From positions 1 through 64,000 of the forward strand of contig CAZSRZ010000002.1 in assembly GCA_964609085.1 (NCBI GenBank): 64,000 bases of DNA. The letters are read 5' to 3'. The stretch is from JANPLG01 sp964609085. GTDB taxonomy: Bacteria > Armatimonadota > SYMT01. The notes beneath the pieces are model-generated. The model was not told the DNA's origin. It saw only the letters and a program-made list of their open reading frames with translations, and made no database searches. The position numbers were made by a program, and so were the translations under genes. Numbering within the stretch: position 1 is the first letter of the stretch; every line of letters begins with the position of its first letter. This document shows, piece after piece, positions 42,451 to 51,223 of the stretch.

Positions 42451-43053
42451 CTACCTGCCGCCTGGCCCGTCCCAGATGCGGATTCGCAGTGCCTCTCCCG
42501 CGGCGACTTCACTGCCGCTGGTTGCCTCATCGTCCACGAAGAAGCGTCCCGGGCCGTCACCGAAAACCGCGTCGCCTTCCGTGTCGATGAAGTTGAAGAC
42601 CTCCAACCCGTCCAGGAAGCCCTTCACCGTCCGAGTCGCGGCATCGCGCTCGAGGCGCAACACGACCCATTGATCGACGGCGATCTGGCCCCCGATCCCG
42701 AGGTTGTAGAACTGTAGCTGTCCCTCGTACACGTAGAGCCCGGTGTCCCGCGCCCGGTTTTGGAAGTCGATGACTTTCTGCCAGTTTTCGACTTTGCGGA
42801 ATCGCATCGTGACCTCGACGGTGAAGCTCTCCCCGACGCCCGGCGAACGCAGTTCCAATCCCTGGCCAGCGTCAAACCGGTAGAGCCCGTCGATGAATGT
42901 CCCGGCCGCTTGCTCGAGGGCGGGACCGCGCTCCAGGGCATCGCGCACGGAAACCAGACGGTAGTCGCGGATGAGCTTGGGCGACGCTTCCTCGCTTTTG
43001 CCGGTGGTGGGGATCAGGAAGAGACAGAGGAGGACGGCGGCGAGGCGTGCCAT
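42451..43053 (-). CDS. Secreted LamG/concanavalin-like lectin-fold protein
   Basis: 200 residues from ATG 43053 (GGAGAT upstream). Signal peptide LAAVLLCLFLIPTTGKS. The body is beta-rich with ESFTVEVTMRFRKVENWQKV, LYVYEGQLQFYNLGI and VDQWVVLRLERDAATRTVKG, then DGLEVFNFIDTEGDAVFGDG: a LamG/ConA-like jelly-roll as in laminin-G-type bacterial proteins. It probably binds a glycan or surface polymer. No catalytic residues were identified. A 14-bp hairpin at 43133-43165 separates it from the subtilase gene upstream on the same strand. Confidence 0.65.
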   Translation of the reverse strand: MARLAAVLLCLFLIPTTGKSEEASPKLIRDYRLVSVRDALERGPALEQAAGTFIDGLYRFDAGQGLELRSPGVGESFTVEVTMRFRKVENWQKVIDFQNRARDTGLYVYEGQLQFYNLGIGGQIAVDQWVVLRLERDAATRTVKGFLDGLEVFNFIDTEGDAVFGDGPGRFFVDDEATSGSEVAAGEALRIRIWDGPGGR

Positions 43054-43132
43054 GAGGATCTCCGCGAAGGGCCAGCCATGGGGCCGACACTGGTTGGACG
43101 CTGGGAAGCGGGCCAGGGTAACAGGTGCGAGA

Positions 43133-43165
43133 AGAGCCCCCGGGGAAGGGATCCCCGGGGGCTCT
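43133..43165 (-). terminator. 14-bp hairpin between subtilase and lectin-like genes
   Basis: Arms 43133-43146 and 43152-43165 pair perfectly with a five-base loop, 27 bp beyond the subtilase stop (43192). The minus strand ends in CTCTTCTC after the stem, a weak T-rich tail; the plus strand has TCTTTC. It is probably the subtilase terminator. Confidence 0.6.
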
Positions 43166-43191
43166 TTCACCTGGCAACCTCGAGGGGCGCC

Positions 43192-45957
43192 CTAGCGCCC
43201 CTTCTTCTTCTTCGGCGCGACGATCGAGAAGGTCTGGGAATCCGCCTGGACTGCGGGATCCATTGTCCAGACAATCCGGATCTTCACTCTCGCCGAGGTC
43301 TTCCCATTCACCCCAATCGCCTGGGCGCCGTCGTTCGCGGTCCCGCTGATCAGGTTCGAGAAGGTCCGGCCGCCGTCTTTCGAGATCTGGATATCGACCC
43401 GGTTGCCGGGGAGATTGGCCCCGACGGTGGTGCCGCTCCACTCGATCATCTCCTGCTTGCCCTGTCGCCACCTCGTGTTAGCGACCGGGTTGACCACAAA
43501 CAGGTTCGGCTCACGGATGAAGAAGGCCTGACTCACCGTCTGCGCGCCGCTGGTCAGGTCCGTGAGACGGAGCAGGGCGTCGGTAGTTTCCGGGCCCTCC
43601 ACCAGCCAGGACGTCTGTCCGAGATTGGGGGTCTGCGTCAGAACCTCGAAGTTGTCGCCCCCGTCCCGTGAGAGTTCCACCTGGATCAGGTCATCCGCGC
43701 GGATACCGGTCGTCGTCCAAGTTACCGACTCCGTGGTGCCGATCAGCGTGGTCTGCGACGGACTGGGGGCGGTGATGGTGATGGACGGGACCTCGATGCG
43801 GAAGAGCCCGTTGCTCACGTCCTTTACGCCCGGCTCGTCGACGGAACTCACCCGAATTCGGGCGTTGGCGGTGATGGGACCGGTGACCGTCCATGCCTCC
43901 GAGCCGTCATCGGCCGTGTTGGCGAAGATCGTCTCGTAGGTGCCCCCGCCATTCCGGCTGACTTCGATCTTCACAGGGCCGGTAAACCCGGCGCTGCTCC
44001 AATTGACGGGCAGCGTCTCGCCGACGACGAACATCTCGCCCCCGTTGGGTGACTGGACAGTGATGCGCGATTGCTCGCGGATCTCGAAGTCCACGTCGCT
44101 CTCGTCGTTGAAGAACGGGAGAGAGACTGCGGTCACGCGGACTCGGGCTTCGATGGTCGCCGGGCCGCGAGCTACGAAGGTAGCCGTGTTGCTGCCCACG
44201 GAGTTCAATGCGCTCGGGACGACGGTCTCGTAGGAGACCCCGCCATCGCGGGAGAGATCGATGCGCGCGGTCTGGCTGGCGCCGGCGAATCCGGCGGTGT
44301 CCCACTCGACGGTGACTCTCTCACCGAACCTGAACACCTCGGAGCCATTCGGCGAGACGACCTGGATCGACCCCTGGACCACACGGAAATTAGAGTCGCT
44401 GACGTCGCTGCCGGTGAGATTCCCGATGTTGGTCAGCTCGACTCGGATCCGGCAGAGGTCACTCGTGGGCCCCGTGGAAGTCCAATTGAAGACGCCCGTG
44501 TCGGTGAGATTGGTCGCCAACACCTCGCTGAAGCTGACGCCGCCGTTGCGAGAGAGCGAGATCCGGACCCGTCGATTTGCGGGGTAGCCCTGTGTGGTCC
44601 ACGTGATCGGGATGAGATCACCGACCTGGTAGATCTCCCCGCCGTTCGGCTCGAGCACCTGGACCAGGCGCATGGCCCGCTGCAGATTGACGCGACCACC
44701 GGTGGTGCATCGGCCCGTAAGGCTCGGGAGCACGTCAACCGTGTTGTAGAGGCGGTTCTTGACGTCCAGATAGGTCTGGTTCGTCAGATCCTGGGCGTAG
44801 ATCAGGCCGGCCGCCCCCGCTGCCATGGGGGACGCCATCGACGTGCCGTCCTCAAGGGCGTAGGCGTTGTTCGGGAGGGTGCTTAGGATCTGCTCTCCCG
44901 GGGCCCCGATGTTGACGCTGGTAGCCCCGAAGTTCGAGAAGCTCGCCAGGTCGTCCAGATTATTTGTCGCCGCCACGGAGACGACGTTGTCGAACTCGGT
45001 GGAGTAGTCGCAGGGGTAGGAGTCGACCAGGTCATTGTCTTCGGCGTCGTTGCCAGCGGCCGCGAAGATCAGCACACCGGCTGCCCGGCTCCGCTGGACC
45101 GCGTCGCGCAGCACCTGTGCATCGACAGGACCGCCGAGACTGGCGTTGAGAATCTTCACATTGCGCTGGGATGCAAAGTCGAACCCGGCTGCGATCGCGG
45201 CGAAGGAGCCCGACCCGCCGGAGTCGAGGACCTTGATCGGCATGATCTTCGCTACATGGCAGACGCCCGAGACGCCGACGGCATTGTTGCCACGGGCGGC
45301 CATGATGCCGCTGACGTGGGTACCGTGGCCTTCATCGTCTATCGGGTCGTTGTCGTCGTTGATGAAGTCGTAGCCGATCACCTGATTGGCGCCGTTCCGC
45401 AGGATGTTGGCCGTGAGGTCCGGGTGGGTGTAATCGGTACCGGTATCAGTGACGGCCATGATGAGCTGGTCGCTGCCGGTGATCGTGTCCCAGGCCTCGG
45501 ATGCCTTGATGTCCGCGCCGATGGTGCCGCCGTTCTGGCCGGTGTTGTGCAGACCGTACTGTTCGGAGAAGCGCGGATCGTTCGGGATCAGCGTCGCGTA
45601 GGCCAGGTAATCCGGCTCCGCTGAGCGGACGCCGGGGAGCCGGAGCATGGCCGCAACCGCGTTGGGCACGGTCACCCCTGCTGCCTGCGCGGCCGGGGTG
45701 ATCTTGTAGCGCGTGAAGTAGGGCGACCGCAGATGGTTGTCCTTCTCCAGACCCAACTGCGCCGCAGCCTGCCGCTGCGCCGCCGTTTCGCCGTCATGGT
45801 AGGTCACCACCACCAGATTGGGGAGATAGAGCGCCTGCTGGTTGGCATGCAACCGAGGACCCGCAGCCACGCTGATGAGGAATGCGGCGGCGAAGATGGC
45901 GAGATAGGATCCTCGACGCAGCAGGGGGGTGAGGACCCGAGAGGTCACCGAGTTCAT
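43192..45957 (-). CDS. Secreted subtilisin-like protease with five C-terminal beta-modules
   Basis: 921 residues from ATG 45957 (GAGGTG just upstream). Signal peptide (LAIFAAAFLISVAAGPRLHA), an inhibitor-like propeptide (LVVVTYHDGETAAQRQAAAQ) and an S8 domain with the full triad: AVTDTGTDYTHPDL (Asp171), GHGTHVSGIM (His211) and DGTSMASPMAAG (Ser373). After ~residue 445 come five ~90-residue modules, each beginning like VQSPNGGEMFVVGETLPVNW and containing SRNGG(G)xxY/F. The end is the basic tail KKKKGR rather than a PEP-CTERM signal. The modules probably bind cell walls or polysaccharide. Confidence 0.92.
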   Translation of the reverse strand: MNSVTSRVLTPLLRRGSYLAIFAAAFLISVAAGPRLHANQQALYLPNLVVVTYHDGETAAQRQAAAQLGLEKDNHLRSPYFTRYKITPAAQAAGVTVPNAVAAMLRLPGVRSAEPDYLAYATLIPNDPRFSEQYGLHNTGQNGGTIGADIKASEAWDTITGSDQLIMAVTDTGTDYTHPDLTANILRNGANQVIGYDFINDDNDPIDDEGHGTHVSGIMAARGNNAVGVSGVCHVAKIMPIKVLDSGGSGSFAAIAAGFDFASQRNVKILNASLGGPVDAQVLRDAVQRSRAAGVLIFAAAGNDAEDNDLVDSYPCDYSTEFDNVVSVAATNNLDDLASFSNFGATSVNIGAPGEQILSTLPNNAYALEDGTSMASPMAAGAAGLIYAQDLTNQTYLDVKNRLYNTVDVLPSLTGRCTTGGRVNLQRAMRLVQVLEPNGGEIYQVGDLIPITWTTQGYPANRRVRISLSRNGGVSFSEVLATNLTDTGVFNWTSTGPTSDLCRIRVELTNIGNLTGSDVSDSNFRVVQGSIQVVSPNGSEVFRFGERVTVEWDTAGFAGASQTARIDLSRDGGVSYETVVPSALNSVGSNTATFVARGPATIEARVRVTAVSLPFFNDESDVDFEIREQSRITVQSPNGGEMFVVGETLPVNWSSAGFTGPVKIEVSRNGGGTYETIFANTADDGSEAWTVTGPITANARIRVSSVDEPGVKDVSNGLFRIEVPSITITAPSPSQTTLIGTTESVTWTTTGIRADDLIQVELSRDGGDNFEVLTQTPNLGQTSWLVEGPETTDALLRLTDLTSGAQTVSQAFFIREPNLFVVNPVANTRWRQGKQEMIEWSGTTVGANLPGNRVDIQISKDGGRTFSNLISGTANDGAQAIGVNGKTSARVKIRIVWTMDPAVQADSQTFSIVAPKKKKGR

Positions 45958-46060
45958 GAACACCTCGTACACGTCTGCCAGCCGAACGACTCCGCTGTCC
46001 GGATCCGGCCGGCGGCCGGGCAAGCGGTGAGGTCCGCGGATGGCGAACTTTAGCAGTTTA

Positions 46061-46081
46061 AGTATACCGTTGTTGCGGTAT
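46061..46081 (-). promoter_or_regulatory. Inverted repeat over the subtilase -10 box
   Basis: On the forward strand ATACCG (46064-46069) and CGGTAT (46076-46081) form a 6-bp inverted repeat with a 6-bp spacer. The minus-strand TATACT box (46061-46066) of the likely subtilase promoter overlaps its left arm, so a repressor dimer could sit here. Low certainty, since short AT-rich palindromes occur by chance. Confidence 0.35.
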
Positions 46082-46215
46082 TGGGCACACCGGCCGAACC
46101 ACCGCCCCGCCCAAGTGACGCTCTGTCGCGACGAAACGGCGCGTGGCATTCAGCCGGGGAGGACTGGATCACGCCGTCGCCGCACATGGGCCTGCCTCTA
46201 GTTCGAGATGGACCG

Positions 46216-46890
46216 ATGAAAACCATTTGCGCTGCCACACTCGCCAAGCTCAAAGAGATCGACAGCCCGACGGTGGCCAACGCCATCGAGAAGTTTGGAG
46301 TGCGGCCAGACACGTCCGGCTACACGGGTCACGAAATCCGATCTCTCTTTCCCGAGATGGGTGTGATGGTCGGCTACGCCGTCACCGCGGTCATGGGCCC
46401 ACGCGAGGTGGGTGAGCAAGGCTGGCGGCAGGGCTGGCTGGATTTCACCGCCGCCATCGAGACTTCGCCGCGACCGGCTATCTGTGTCATCGAGGATTCG
46501 CCCATCTGGCACGCTCAAGGTGCGCTCGTCGGTGAGGTGATGGCGACGTGCATGCAAGCCCTCGGCGCGGTAGGGTGCGTCACCAATGGAACGGTGCGCG
46601 ATGTGGAGCAAGTGCGGGCCCTTGGTTTCCAGTACCACGCCGCCGGCGTCATCGTCAGCCACGGCCAGTTGAAGTTCCACGAAGTGCAAGGACCGGTGCG
46701 TCTGGGCCGCCTTCAGGTGCTCCCCGGCGACCTGCTGCACGCCGACTCAAATGGAATCGTAGTGGTCCCGTTTGAAATCGCGGACGAGATCCCGGCCATC
46801 GCGCAGAAGATCCTCGACGCCGAGGCGGAGATCCTGGAGCTGGCACGCACACCCGGATTCAGCGCAGAGCGTCTCCGCCAACTCTACTGA
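46216..46890 (+). CDS. RraA-like protein (4-hydroxy-4-methyl-2-oxoglutarate aldolase family fold)
   Basis: 224 residues from ATG 46216. The family signature is complete: SPTVANAIEKFGVRPDTSGY at the start, VGCVTNGTVRDVEQVRALGF (the GGxxRD-like catalytic/metal loop) in the middle, and LHADSNGIVVVPFEIADEI at the end. Proteins of this fold include RraA (RNase E inhibitor) and HMG/CHA aldolases; many genomic copies belong to divalent-metal aldolases. No RNase E-type gene is adjacent. The substrate cannot be read from sequence. The ankyrin gene is convergent, 4 bp away. Confidence 0.85.
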   Translation: MKTICAATLAKLKEIDSPTVANAIEKFGVRPDTSGYTGHEIRSLFPEMGVMVGYAVTAVMGPREVGEQGWRQGWLDFTAAIETSPRPAICVIEDSPIWHAQGALVGEVMATCMQALGAVGCVTNGTVRDVEQVRALGFQYHAAGVIVSHGQLKFHEVQGPVRLGRLQVLPGDLLHADSNGIVVVPFEIADEIPAIAQKILDAEAEILELARTPGFSAERLRQLY

Positions 46891-46894
46891 GCTT

Positions 46895-47578
46895 TCACCC
46901 TCGGGCCGTCTTCTTCTCCACCGGCCGCGCGGCGATCGCGTCGAGAATCAGCCTGCGGATGGTGGGGTGCCCCATGGACGCTGTCAGGGGCGTCCAGTCG
47001 TCCAGCCGCCCGGAGACCACCGTCCGGCCGCGCACATCCAGGTCGGCGTGCTGTGCCAACAGCAGGCGCACCGCCTCTGTATTGCGCGCCGCGACCGCCG
47101 ATAGCAGGGCCGTCGTCCCGTCGACCGCTTTCGCATCGACGTCCGCCCCGCTGCGGATGAGAAGGCGCGTCATCTCTGCCTTTCGCTGCAGTGGTACGCG
47201 CACGGCGCCGCCACTGGTTGTTGCCCAGATCAGGGGGGTTCGACCCCACTTGTCACGCGCATTCACCTCGGACCCGGTCTTGAGGAGGCGGCGGGCCTCG
47301 TTCGTCTGGCCGAAGAGGGCGGCGAACATCAACCCGGTCATGCCGGATGCGGGGTCGCGCACATCGCCGCCGTTCTCAATCAGCGACCGAGCCAGGGAGA
47401 AGTCCGGGGTCTGCAGGGCGGAGTAAATCGCCCGCCGATTCGGGCTGCCGTCAATCGCGGTGAAAGCGATTGTGGCTGTGATCAGTAGGGCAACGAGTAG
47501 GATTCCCCCGACCACGGCCATTGGGTTGGCTCGCTTCTTGATGGGTGACTTTGGTGCAAGGGGCCTAGTCTGCAACAC
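46895..47578 (-). CDS. Membrane-anchored ankyrin-repeat protein
   Basis: 227 residues from GTG 47578; an ATG at 47521 is also possible. One N-terminal hydrophobic helix (VVGGILLVALLITATIAFTA) anchors it. Four ankyrin-like repeats follow: GMTGLMFAALFGQTNEARRL, WGRTPLIWATTSGG then KAEMTRLLIRSGADVDAK, GTTALLSAVAARNTEAVRLL then AQHADLDVRG, and a last partial one (DWTPLTASMGHPTIRRLI). It probably mediates protein contacts outside or at the membrane. Confidence 0.8.
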   Translation of the reverse strand: MLQTRPLAPKSPIKKRANPMAVVGGILLVALLITATIAFTAIDGSPNRRAIYSALQTPDFSLARSLIENGGDVRDPASGMTGLMFAALFGQTNEARRLLKTGSEVNARDKWGRTPLIWATTSGGAVRVPLQRKAEMTRLLIRSGADVDAKAVDGTTALLSAVAARNTEAVRLLLAQHADLDVRGRTVVSGRLDDWTPLTASMGHPTIRRLILDAIAARPVEKKTARG

Positions 47579-47799
47579 GTCCGGGTGGTAATCTGGTGGG
47601 CGGGAACCTGGCGGGCGGATGCCCCTACGAGTTTTCGGCAGCCTGGTGGCATCCTGAAGGGTATTCGTGCCGATAGGATTCGGGTCTGGCGCCGTGGTGG
47701 CTATGGATGCTCTAGCTCGTTCGCCGCTCCCGGGTGCTCCCCGCTGCTGATCCTGCCAGAATAAGGCATGGCGAGGCGTGGTCCGCTCGTCGGAGGCAC

Positions 47800-48747
47800 A
47801 TGGCCACCAGCGTCACTTCGCATATCAGTCCATCGCCCGGTCCACACCTGACGACGGGGCAGGCTCCCTTCATCGAGCAGGCTCGCCGGGAAGGCGAGCT
47901 GTACATTCGCCAACCCTACGAGCTCTACTCGGAAGAGAATCACGAGGCATGGCGACGGCTGTTCAGCCGGATGCTTCCTCTCTGGCAGCGGCATGCCTGC
48001 GAGCGTTATCGCGAGGGAGTCCGTCGGGTGGCGCTTCCGGCGGATCGGGTGCCCCGGTTGGAGGAGGTGAACCAGTTCATGGCTTCGCTGACCGGATTCG
48101 TGGCTCTGCCTGTGAGCGGATACATCCCGGCATTCTCATTCTTCTCCTGCCTCGGCCGCCGCGAATTCCCCACCACGATTACCATCCGGGACCTCCGCCG
48201 TCTGGACTACCTCCCCGAGCCGGACATTTTCCACGACATTGCCGGTCATGTTCCCATGCACACGGAGCCGGCGTTCGCCGATGCGATCGCCCGTTTCGGG
48301 GCGTGTGCTCCGCTTGCCGCAGCGATGCTTGCCTCGGCCCCCGACGCCGGCAAGCGGCGGGAGTGGGCCGGAAGCATCCTGCGGGCGTTGGCCCGCTTCT
48401 TCTGGTTCACGATCGAATTTGGCTTGATCCGGGAGGCCGGCGAGACGAAGGTCTATGGAAGCGGGCTGCTCAGCTCCTCAGGGGAGATTGTGCACGCGGT
48501 GGAGTCGGCTGAGGTGCAGCGCTACCCGTTCCAGCTCGAGTGGGTGATCAATCAGGCATTCGCGATCCACCACTTTCAGCCACTGCTCTTCGTGATCGAC
48601 GGCTTCGATCACCTCTTCGCCCTGGTGAAGGAACTCGAGTCGTGGCTGCTTGCGGGCAGATTAAACTGCGTGGCCCCGGGGGAGCCGGAGATTCCCGCCA
48701 CGGACGTGGATAGCTTTCTGCACGCAGCCGAGGCTAGCCCTCGGTGA
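47800..48747 (+). CDS. phhA: Phenylalanine 4-monooxygenase
   Basis: 315 residues from ATG 47800; GGAGG is only 3 bp away, so a weak start is possible. It hydroxylates phenylalanine to tyrosine with tetrahydropterin, iron and oxygen. The iron ligands are seen: PDIFHDIAGHVPMHTEPAF (His145, His150) and WFTIEFGLIREAG (Glu206); the gap between the second His and Glu is about 16 residues longer than in usual enzymes. Other conserved parts are VSGYIPAFSFFSCLGRREFP and FVIDGFDHL. A dedicated pterin reductase gene is not near. The 3' end overlaps the FAD oxidoreductase gene by 14 bp, convergent. Confidence 0.9.
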   Translation: MATSVTSHISPSPGPHLTTGQAPFIEQARREGELYIRQPYELYSEENHEAWRRLFSRMLPLWQRHACERYREGVRRVALPADRVPRLEEVNQFMASLTGFVALPVSGYIPAFSFFSCLGRREFPTTITIRDLRRLDYLPEPDIFHDIAGHVPMHTEPAFADAIARFGACAPLAAAMLASAPDAGKRREWAGSILRALARFFWFTIEFGLIREAGETKVYGSGLLSSSGEIVHAVESAEVQRYPFQLEWVINQAFAIHHFQPLLFVIDGFDHLFALVKELESWLLAGRLNCVAPGEPEIPATDVDSFLHAAEASPR

Positions 48748-50461
48748 GGATCCGGCTCCAGCGCAGGGTAACGCCTCGCGCTGTCAGCACTTCCTGAAAC
48801 TCTCGCAGCCGTTCCGCGTGCGCACGCACTGAGGCCGGGGTGAGGTCCCGGGTCAGGCAGTAGGCCGCCAGAGTGCCGGCCACTTCACCGACCAGCCACT
48901 CCGTGGGGTGCATCCGGGCGGAGGCCAGCGCCAGGCGGGTGGCGCCGAAGTTCTTCGCGGCAGGGAGAAGGTTGTCCGGGCCGTCGCGGGCAATGAAGGA
49001 GCCCAGCGGGATCTCGTAGGGCAGGGCACGCGAGAGCAGCGGCGGCTCCCCTCGGGCTGGGTGGATGTCGATGGCGTAGAGTGCCGTGCCCACGCTGTCG
49101 GGGAACTCAGTCCCCCAGCGGCGTTCGGGGCGGGCAGGGTCCGGCAACATGTCCTGCTGACGGAGCATGGTCAACCCCACGAGGCGACGAGCTTCGCGGA
49201 TGTAGGGATGCGGGGCGAGCCCGTCCTCGCCGCCGAAGACATCCATTGCCAGCTTCATCTCCGGGTAACCGAGTCCGCGACCGTCGTCGCGCGGGCACTC
49301 GGTTTGGAGCCAGTACAGGAAGCCCAGCGAGAAGTCGCGTGCCCGCCGCAGGATCCGAACCTGCTCCGCGGGCTCCTTGCCCAGCGGCGTCTCGTCGTGG
49401 AAGTCATTGCCGCGCCAGTTGATGAGCGCCAGGTCGGCAACTACACCAGCCGTGGGGTCAAAGCTGCTCGCGGCGAGGATGCGGCGATAGGTCCAGAACG
49501 GACCGCCCGCACCGGGCGCTCGCTCGAAGACCTTGTAATAGATCTGGCCGCGCTCATCCGAGTAGTCGTACCGGAGCGTGTACTCGCCCAGCGCCTTGAA
49601 GGCGTCGTACTCGCGGGGGCGAGGGACGCGCGCTTCGGGAGCATCCGGGAGCCAGCGAACGGCGAAGCAGTAGGTCAGGCTCTGGATCCAGTCGGGGCGG
49701 GGCTGCTCGGGTGCGGAGGGCTCTCCATACGCATCCCGGCCCTCGGCTCCCAGGGAGTGCTCGGCGGCAGCCAACGGGAGTACGTCTCCCATCTCGCTCG
49801 CATCCAGAAGATAGCGGGCAGCCACGCGGGTGATCTTGCGGCTGTCCAGATCCACGAGATCGGTGTAGTGACAGCGTCCCGTGGCGTCGAAGCGGCGCAC
49901 CTGGACGGGCTCATGGCGAAGCAGGATTTTCCGGATGCCCCCTGGGCCCGACAGCGGCGCAAGCCGGGCGCGGATGACCGCCTCCCAGGCTGCGGGTTCG
50001 CCGCTGAGCCGGCTGACCCAGCACTGACCTACGTTCTGCGCTCGCCCGGGTCGGATCCCGGGGCGGGCGGCGTAGTATGCCCGCAGGTCGTCGCGGAGCC
50101 GCCGGTAGGCCGCCGTCCCGGTGCCCGGGTTTCTCTCTATGTGGCTGTTCTCGTCCGGACACGTCACTCCCTGGGAGGTGAATTGACCCCCCAGGCGCGA
50201 GGTCGGCTCCGTGAGGATCACCGTCAGCCCGGCCTGGGCAGCGGCTTCGGCGGCCGCCACCCCGCCGACTCCGCCGCCCACCACCAGGACGTCGCAGGTG
50301 AGAATCCGGTTGGGCTGCGTCGCGACCGGCACAACGCGCAGCTTCTCGACGTCCAGGGCTTCCCGCCGCCGGGGACCTTGCTGTGCTGCGGCCGCGGGAA
50401 GGGAGACCGCCAACGCGAGCGCGGGAATCAGCAGGGCAGTCGAGGGGAGCTTTGAAGTCAT
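48734..50461 (-). CDS. Exported FAD-dependent oxidoreductase
   Basis: 575 residues from ATG 50461; signal peptide LLIPALALAVSLPAAAAQQ. The dinucleotide-binding motif is CDVLVVGGGVGGVAAAEAAA followed by GLTVILTEPTSRLGGQFTSQ, typical of FAD_oxidored (PF12831) proteins. A middle FAD/substrate segment reads AARYLLDASEMGDVLPLAAA, and the C-terminus has DNLLPAAKNFGATRLALASA then RMHPTEWLVGEVAG. Members are common in planctomycete-style genomes as exported oxidases of unknown substrate. It diverges from APS kinase with 114 bp between. Confidence 0.87.
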   Translation of the reverse strand: MTSKLPSTALLIPALALAVSLPAAAAQQGPRRREALDVEKLRVVPVATQPNRILTCDVLVVGGGVGGVAAAEAAAQAGLTVILTEPTSRLGGQFTSQGVTCPDENSHIERNPGTGTAAYRRLRDDLRAYYAARPGIRPGRAQNVGQCWVSRLSGEPAAWEAVIRARLAPLSGPGGIRKILLRHEPVQVRRFDATGRCHYTDLVDLDSRKITRVAARYLLDASEMGDVLPLAAAEHSLGAEGRDAYGEPSAPEQPRPDWIQSLTYCFAVRWLPDAPEARVPRPREYDAFKALGEYTLRYDYSDERGQIYYKVFERAPGAGGPFWTYRRILAASSFDPTAGVVADLALINWRGNDFHDETPLGKEPAEQVRILRRARDFSLGFLYWLQTECPRDDGRGLGYPEMKLAMDVFGGEDGLAPHPYIREARRLVGLTMLRQQDMLPDPARPERRWGTEFPDSVGTALYAIDIHPARGEPPLLSRALPYEIPLGSFIARDGPDNLLPAAKNFGATRLALASARMHPTEWLVGEVAGTLAAYCLTRDLTPASVRAHAERLREFQEVLTARGVTLRWSRILTEG

Positions 50462-50575
50462 GCCGGGGGCAGGGCGGGGTTGACGTCTGGGATACACTTC
50501 TCGGGCGTCGGGGAGTTCGGCCGGCATCATCATCTCGTGATCCGGCGTCCGGGACAAGTGTCGGCGGTGAGTACT

Positions 50576-51190
50576 ATGAGCGAATCCAAGAGCACAAACA
50601 TCGTCTGGCATCAGCACACCGTCACCCGGGCGGAACGACAGGAGAAATTCGGCCACCGTGGCTGCACAATCTGGCTGACTGGGCTGTCCGGCTCGGGCAA
50701 GTCCACGCTCGCCAACGCCCTGGACGAGTATCTGTGGGGTCGCGGCGTCCGGTCCTACGTCCTCGACGGCGACAACATCCGTCACGGCTTGAACAAGGAC
50801 CTTGGGTTCAGCCCCGAGGACCGAACGGAGAACATTCGGCGGATCGGCGAGGTGGCTCGCCTCTTCACCGATGCCGGCATCATCAACGTGACAGCCTTCA
50901 TCTCTCCCTACCGCGCGGACCGCGACAAGGCACGAGAGTGCCAGAAGCCTGGGGATTTCCTGGAGATCTACATCAAGGCCTCGGTCGAAGAGTGCGAGCG
51001 GCGAGACACCAAGGGCCTCTACGCGAAGGCCCGGGCCGGTCAGATCAAGGAATTCACCGGAGTCTCCGCGCCGTACGAGGAGCCGCTGTCGGCGGAACTC
51101 GTCGTTGAGACGGAGGGGCGGACCGTGAGCGAATCGCTGACCGACATCGTCGCTTTCCTCGAAGCCCGGGGCTATCTGGCCGCGGAGTGA
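50576..51190 (+). CDS. cysC: Adenylyl-sulfate kinase
   Basis: 204 residues from ATG 50576 (GGTGA upstream). It phosphorylates APS to PAPS. Motifs: P-loop TIWLTGLSGSGKSTLANAL, SYVLDGDNIRHGLNKDLGFS (APS-binding), PEDRTENIRRIGEVARLFTD, FISPYRADRDKARE and GLYAKARAGQIKEFTGVSAP, a full CysC. It stands alone: no sulfate adenylyltransferase (cysND) is next to it, so PAPS may serve sulfotransferases as much as assimilation. Confidence 0.93.
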   Translation: MSESKSTNIVWHQHTVTRAERQEKFGHRGCTIWLTGLSGSGKSTLANALDEYLWGRGVRSYVLDGDNIRHGLNKDLGFSPEDRTENIRRIGEVARLFTDAGIINVTAFISPYRADRDKARECQKPGDFLEIYIKASVEECERRDTKGLYAKARAGQIKEFTGVSAPYEEPLSAELVVETEGRTVSESLTDIVAFLEARGYLAAE

Positions 51191-51223
51191 GCCCGGGAGC
51201 AGACCGACAGCGCGCCAACGGCA

